Origin: Gammaproteobacteria bacterium
Lineage (GTDB): Bacteria; Pseudomonadota; Gammaproteobacteria; Ga0077536
Direction of reading: 5' to 3'
Length of the DNA stretch: 64,000 bases
NCBI GenBank assembly: GCA_016209015.1
Contig: JACQWY010000022.1
Location: forward strand, 1-64,000
Shown: in pieces, positions 61,000 through 64,000 of the stretch
How the letters are laid out: every line of letters starts with the position of its first letter
Numbering within the stretch: the stretch's first letter is position 1
Program-made: the position numbers and the translations under genes
Notes under the pieces: generated by a model
What the model saw: the letters and a program-made list of their open reading frames with translations, nothing else
Databases searched by the model: none
Told to the model about the DNA's origin: nothing

Positions 61000-63666
61000 T
61001 CAGGGATTGAGCTTCAGGACCACCTCGACGACCTCCGCGTGACGGCCTTCGGCGACGAAGCCGAGCGAGCGGCAGAGATCGAGCATCGGCCTGTTCTGTG
61101 CGAGCACCTGGCCGGTGAGCTCCTTCGTGCCGCGGGCGCGCTGATAGTCGATCAGCTTCGAGAGCAGGATGCGGCCGAGACCGCGCTGCTTCATGTCGCT
61201 GCGGATGAGGACCGCGAACTCCGCCTTCTCGTTGTTGGCATCGGCAATCGCCCGCGCCACGCCCAGCGTCGCGCGTGCCTCACGCTCGTCCGGAATGCAG
61301 GCGATGAACGCCATTTCGCGGTCGTAATCGATCTGCGTAAACACCGCGAGCGCGTCGTGCGTGAACTTGTTCGTCGCGCGGAAGAAGCGCATCCGCAGGT
61401 CTTCTGGCGTGCAGCGTTCGACGAAGCGGCGGTGCGCCGGCTCGTCTTCCGGACGGATCGGCCGGAGCAGGACATGCTCGCCGTCCGCGAGATCGACGAA
61501 CTGCTCGAGGCCGTTCGGATAGGGCTTGATGGCGAGCCGCCGCGGCACGGCCGGGCCGAGCCGCACACGCGCGTCGAGCGCGAGCACGCCCTCGGCATCC
61601 GCGAGCAGCGGATTGATGTCGAGCTCGAGGATCTCGGCGTGGTCGACCACGAGCTGCGAGAGTTGGATGAGGCTTTGCGTGAGGGCCGGGAAGTCGATCG
61701 GCGCACGCCCGCGATAGCCTTGCAGGAGATGCGAGACACGCGTGCGGTGGACGAGGTCGTCGACGAGCACGGTGTTGAGCGGCGGCAGTGCGACGGCGGT
61801 GTCGTGCAGCACTTCGACGGCCGTGCCGCCCTGACCGAAGACGATGGCAGGCCCGAAGATCGGATCCGTCATCACCCCGAGCAGCAGCTCGTAGGCGTGC
61901 GGACGGCGCGCCATCTTCTGCACGGTGTAGCCCTCGGTGCGTGCATCCGGCCGGTAGGTCTGGATGTTCTTGTCGATGCGCCGGAGCGCGATCATGAGCT
62001 CCTGTTCGTCGTGAATGTCGAGCGCGACGCCGCCTAGATCCGACTTGTGGCTGATCTCCTCGGACAACACCTTCACCGCGACCGGGTAGCCCATCTCCTG
62101 TGCTTCGCTGACCGCTTCGGCGTGGTCGTGCGCGATGCGCGTCGGGACGACCGGGATGCCGTAGGCGTCGAGCAGCGCCTTCGCCTCGGGCTCGGTGAGC
62201 GTCGTGCGGCCGGCGACGAGCGCGGTTTCGATGATGATGCGCGCGCGTTCGACGTCGGTCGTGATGTCGGTCGGCAGCTCGTCCGGCGTCTGCATCAGCG
62301 CCCGCTGATTGCGGTCGTAGGCGACGAGCTGCATGAAGGCGCGGATGGCCGAGGTCGGCGTCTCGAAGTCGGGAATCTTCGCGCCGGCCAGGATGCGCCG
62401 ACCCGCCGCCACCGCGTCGGCGCCCATCCAGACCGCGAACATCGGCTTGCCGAGCGACTGCGCCGCCTGGGCGACGGCGCGCGCGACGGCCACGTTGTCG
62501 ACCGTCGCTGTCGGGACGAGCATGGCGAGGATCGCGTCGTATTCCGAGCCGCGCGAGAGGACTTCGATTGTCTTCGCGTAACGCTCCGCATCGGCGTCGC
62601 CGATGATGTCGACCGGATTCGCGCGCGACCAATTGGCCGGCAGGAAGCGGTCCAACTCGTCGCGGATCTCGGGCGCGAGCGGCGCGAGCTTGCCGCCACC
62701 GGCGATCAATGCGTCGGCCGCGAGTACGCCGATGCCGCCGCCGTTCGTGAGGATCATGAGTCGCGGGCCGGCGACGCGGCGTTTCGTGTACGCCAGCGTT
62801 TCCACGGCCTCGAACAATTCGTCGATGGAATCCACGCGCAGCAGGCCCGCGCGGCGGATCGCGGCGTCGAAGACCGCGTCCGAACCGGTGATGGCGCCGG
62901 TGTGCGACGCGGCGGCTTTCGCACCTTCCGCGTTGCGGCCGGCCTTGATCAGGATGACCGGCTTGTGCCGCGCCACGGCACGCGCAGCCGAAATGAATTT
63001 GCGCGGGTTCATCACGGATTCCATGTACAGCAGGAGCGCACGGGTATTCGGCAGGTTGCCGAGATAGTCGATGAGGTCGCCGAAATCGACGTCCAGCGCA
63101 TCGCCCATCGACACGAAATGCGAGAAGCCGATGCCGCGCGATTTCGCCCAGTCGAGGATTGAGGTGCAGAGCGCGCCGGACTGGGAGACGAAGGCGAGCT
63201 GGCCGGGAATCGCGGCCGTGTGGGCGAAGCTCGCGTTCAGCGCAATGCCCGGCACCAGGAGCCCTAGACAGTTCGGACCGAGGATGCGCAGGCCGTAACG
63301 GCGTGCCTCCCGCAGCATGTCCTCGGCATACGTGCTCTTGTCCTCCGCATCATGGCTCGTGGCGGTCAGGACGATGCAGGCGCGGGTCCCGCGTTCGCCG
63401 AGATCGATCATGCAGGCGGCGAGCGTCGAGGGAGGAGTGCAGACGACCGCGAGGTCCGGGGCGTCGGGCAGGGCGGCGACGGACGGCCAGCACGGCAATC
63501 CGTCCACTTCGGTGTACTTCGGGTTCACGGGATAAATCGGACCCTGGAACTGCGCGGTCTTCAGGTTGCGGACCAGGATCTGGCCGAGGGCGTTCTTGCG
63601 ATCGGTCGCGCCGATGACGGCGACGGAACGGGGCGCGAACAGTTTTTCTAGATTCACTACGCTCAA
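61000..63666 (-). CDS. Pat-like acyl-CoA ligase (NDP-forming)/GNAT acetyltransferase
   Basis: The 888-residue protein has a CoA-binding Rossmann domain (APRSVAVIGATDR), a succinyl-CoA ligase-like domain with the phospho-His region AASHTGAITGSD (H255), an ATP-grasp domain (about 480-700), and a C-terminal GNAT domain (about 725-888; RGLGRILLSKLID). This matches YfiQ/PatZ (E. coli, 886) in length and order. It acetylates Lys of metabolic enzymes such as Acs. The presence of H255 suggests possible ligase activity. ATG 63666 has GGAGG upstream. Confidence 0.9.
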   Translation of the reverse strand: MSVVNLEKLFAPRSVAVIGATDRKNALGQILVRNLKTAQFQGPIYPVNPKYTEVDGLPCWPSVAALPDAPDLAVVCTPPSTLAACMIDLGERGTRACIVLTATSHDAEDKSTYAEDMLREARRYGLRILGPNCLGLLVPGIALNASFAHTAAIPGQLAFVSQSGALCTSILDWAKSRGIGFSHFVSMGDALDVDFGDLIDYLGNLPNTRALLLYMESVMNPRKFISAARAVARHKPVILIKAGRNAEGAKAAASHTGAITGSDAVFDAAIRRAGLLRVDSIDELFEAVETLAYTKRRVAGPRLMILTNGGGIGVLAADALIAGGGKLAPLAPEIRDELDRFLPANWSRANPVDIIGDADAERYAKTIEVLSRGSEYDAILAMLVPTATVDNVAVARAVAQAAQSLGKPMFAVWMGADAVAAGRRILAGAKIPDFETPTSAIRAFMQLVAYDRNQRALMQTPDELPTDITTDVERARIIIETALVAGRTTLTEPEAKALLDAYGIPVVPTRIAHDHAEAVSEAQEMGYPVAVKVLSEEISHKSDLGGVALDIHDEQELMIALRRIDKNIQTYRPDARTEGYTVQKMARRPHAYELLLGVMTDPIFGPAIVFGQGGTAVEVLHDTAVALPPLNTVLVDDLVHRTRVSHLLQGYRGRAPIDFPALTQSLIQLSQLVVDHAEILELDINPLLADAEGVLALDARVRLGPAVPRRLAIKPYPNGLEQFVDLADGEHVLLRPIRPEDEPAHRRFVERCTPEDLRMRFFRATNKFTHDALAVFTQIDYDREMAFIACIPDEREARATLGVARAIADANNEKAEFAVLIRSDMKQRGLGRILLSKLIDYQRARGTKELTGQVLAQNRPMLDLCRSLGFVAEGRHAEVVEVVLKLNP

Positions 63667-63978
63667 CGGAGGTCTCCTTGTTGCTGGCGTCTGCTGCGCT
63701 TAGCGGCCGTGACAGCAGTATATTGCGCGCTGCAGTAGAGAAGGAGAATTCCGCGCCGGCGCGGCCGGGCCAGCGGATTTGTGCACTCCGTCAGAATAAT
63801 CGACTTGATCTGAAACGAATCGGCTAGTAAAGTTTGCTGCGTTGCACAACAGTGGATTCCTGGTAACGCCGGGTGCGTGGCCGAGGAAACCGCCGTCTGC
63901 GGCCGGCGGCCTGGAAATCGGGCCGACCTTTTTCACCCAGTGACTGAAACGACGTCACGAACAATTATGGAGAGCACA
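63667..63978. other. 312-bp intergenic region with a possible sigma-70 promoter
   Basis: Between the divergent Pat-like gene and the gene that starts at the right edge. TTGATC (63805-63810) and TAAAGT (63828-63833), with a 17-base spacer, would fit a sigma-70 promoter for the rightward gene. The region is relatively AT-rich (AATAATC, GAAACGAAT) compared with its surroundings. No coding or RNA gene recognised. Confidence 0.4.
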
Positions 63979-64000
63979 ATGACTTCGTCCGTTCCCGAGA
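63979..64000 (+). CDS. Start of a gene running off the window (7 codons)
   Basis: ATG at 63979 is preceded by GGAGAG 5 to 10 bases upstream and opens MTSSVPE before the window ends. Nothing can be said about the product. An upstream in-frame ATG at 63967 is possible but less well placed. Confidence 0.4.

Overview
The window is about 64 kb of high-GC DNA (very strong G/C third-position bias) with densely packed bacterial genes on both strands. No ribosomal genes or other phylogenetic markers are present. The gene set (PEP-CTERM cell-surface proteins, intracellular PHA depolymerase, several LLM flavin oxidoreductases, nitronate monooxygenase, Baeyer-Villiger monooxygenase, DUF2058, SpeA, NADP-type GdhA) and the interspersed palindromic repeats suggest an aerobic, possibly facultatively microaerobic, free-living gammaproteobacterium, perhaps of the Steroidobacterales/Nevskiales type. 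That placement is an inference from gene content only.

Layout. 1-13.6 kb: end of a Baeyer-Villiger-type monooxygenase, YpfJ-type metallopeptidase, DsbA-fold isomerase, DNA polymerase IV, a TPP enzyme, a lipoprotein, DUF2058, enoyl-CoA hydratase, a GTP cyclohydrolase II paralogue, a phosphotriesterase-like hydrolase, MtgA, and an alpha/beta hydrolase overlapping an LLM oxidoreductase. 13.7-26.2 kb: SelO, a PEP-CTERM protein, a histone-deacetylase-like hydrolase, a frameshifted DUF4124 gene, nitronate monooxygenase, a VOC-CinA-MFS operon, a HAD hydrolase and a large hybrid sensor kinase. 26.3-36.6 kb: bacteriohemerythrin behind an FNR/Anr-type box, a TSUP exporter, polysaccharide deacetylase, an aminotransferase divergent from a MarR regulator, GdhA, an AstE-like deacylase, an M20 peptidase and SpeA. 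36.7-40.2 kb: a complete bufferin (gig-type) locus. 40.2-54 kb: pirin, a second PEP-CTERM protein, SDR, amidase-sirtuin, HisC followed by a frameshifted aldo/keto reductase, MAPEG, a glutamine amidotransferase, a B3/4 protein, a CDF metal transporter, an LLM oxidoreductase and PhaZ. 54-64 kb: a degenerate MBL-fold protein, a chemoreceptor with a CxxCH haem motif behind a sigma-28 promoter, a second aldo/keto reductase, a wrecked hydantoinase operon, RidA, and a Pat-like acyl-CoA ligase/acetyltransferase.

The best candidate for the interesting system is the bufferin locus at 36719-40199. An ECF sigma factor and a soluble zinc-finger anti-sigma factor face away from DoxX, a six-cysteine secreted precursor (BufA2 type), a DUF692/MNIO peptide-modifying iron oxidase (BufB) and its DUF2063 partner (BufC). 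The precursor gene is bracketed by two perfect hairpins, which suggests post-transcriptional amplification of the precursor over its enzymes. The family is known; the hairpin arrangement is the part I have not seen described.

The second theme is intergenic palindromes. Six copies of a 79-96 bp double hairpin built from GTCCGATTA/TAATCGGAC arms occur, and three of them supply the TAG stop codons of four flanking genes. Other short repeat families (GGAAGCTCTGAA hairpins; GGGGTCAGAG, GTGTCCCC and GTCCCTCCGACCCC motifs) sit directly against start or stop codons. Three loci (DUF4124, aldo/keto reductase, hydantoinase) carry frameshifts or stops, which are either real decay or assembly errors.
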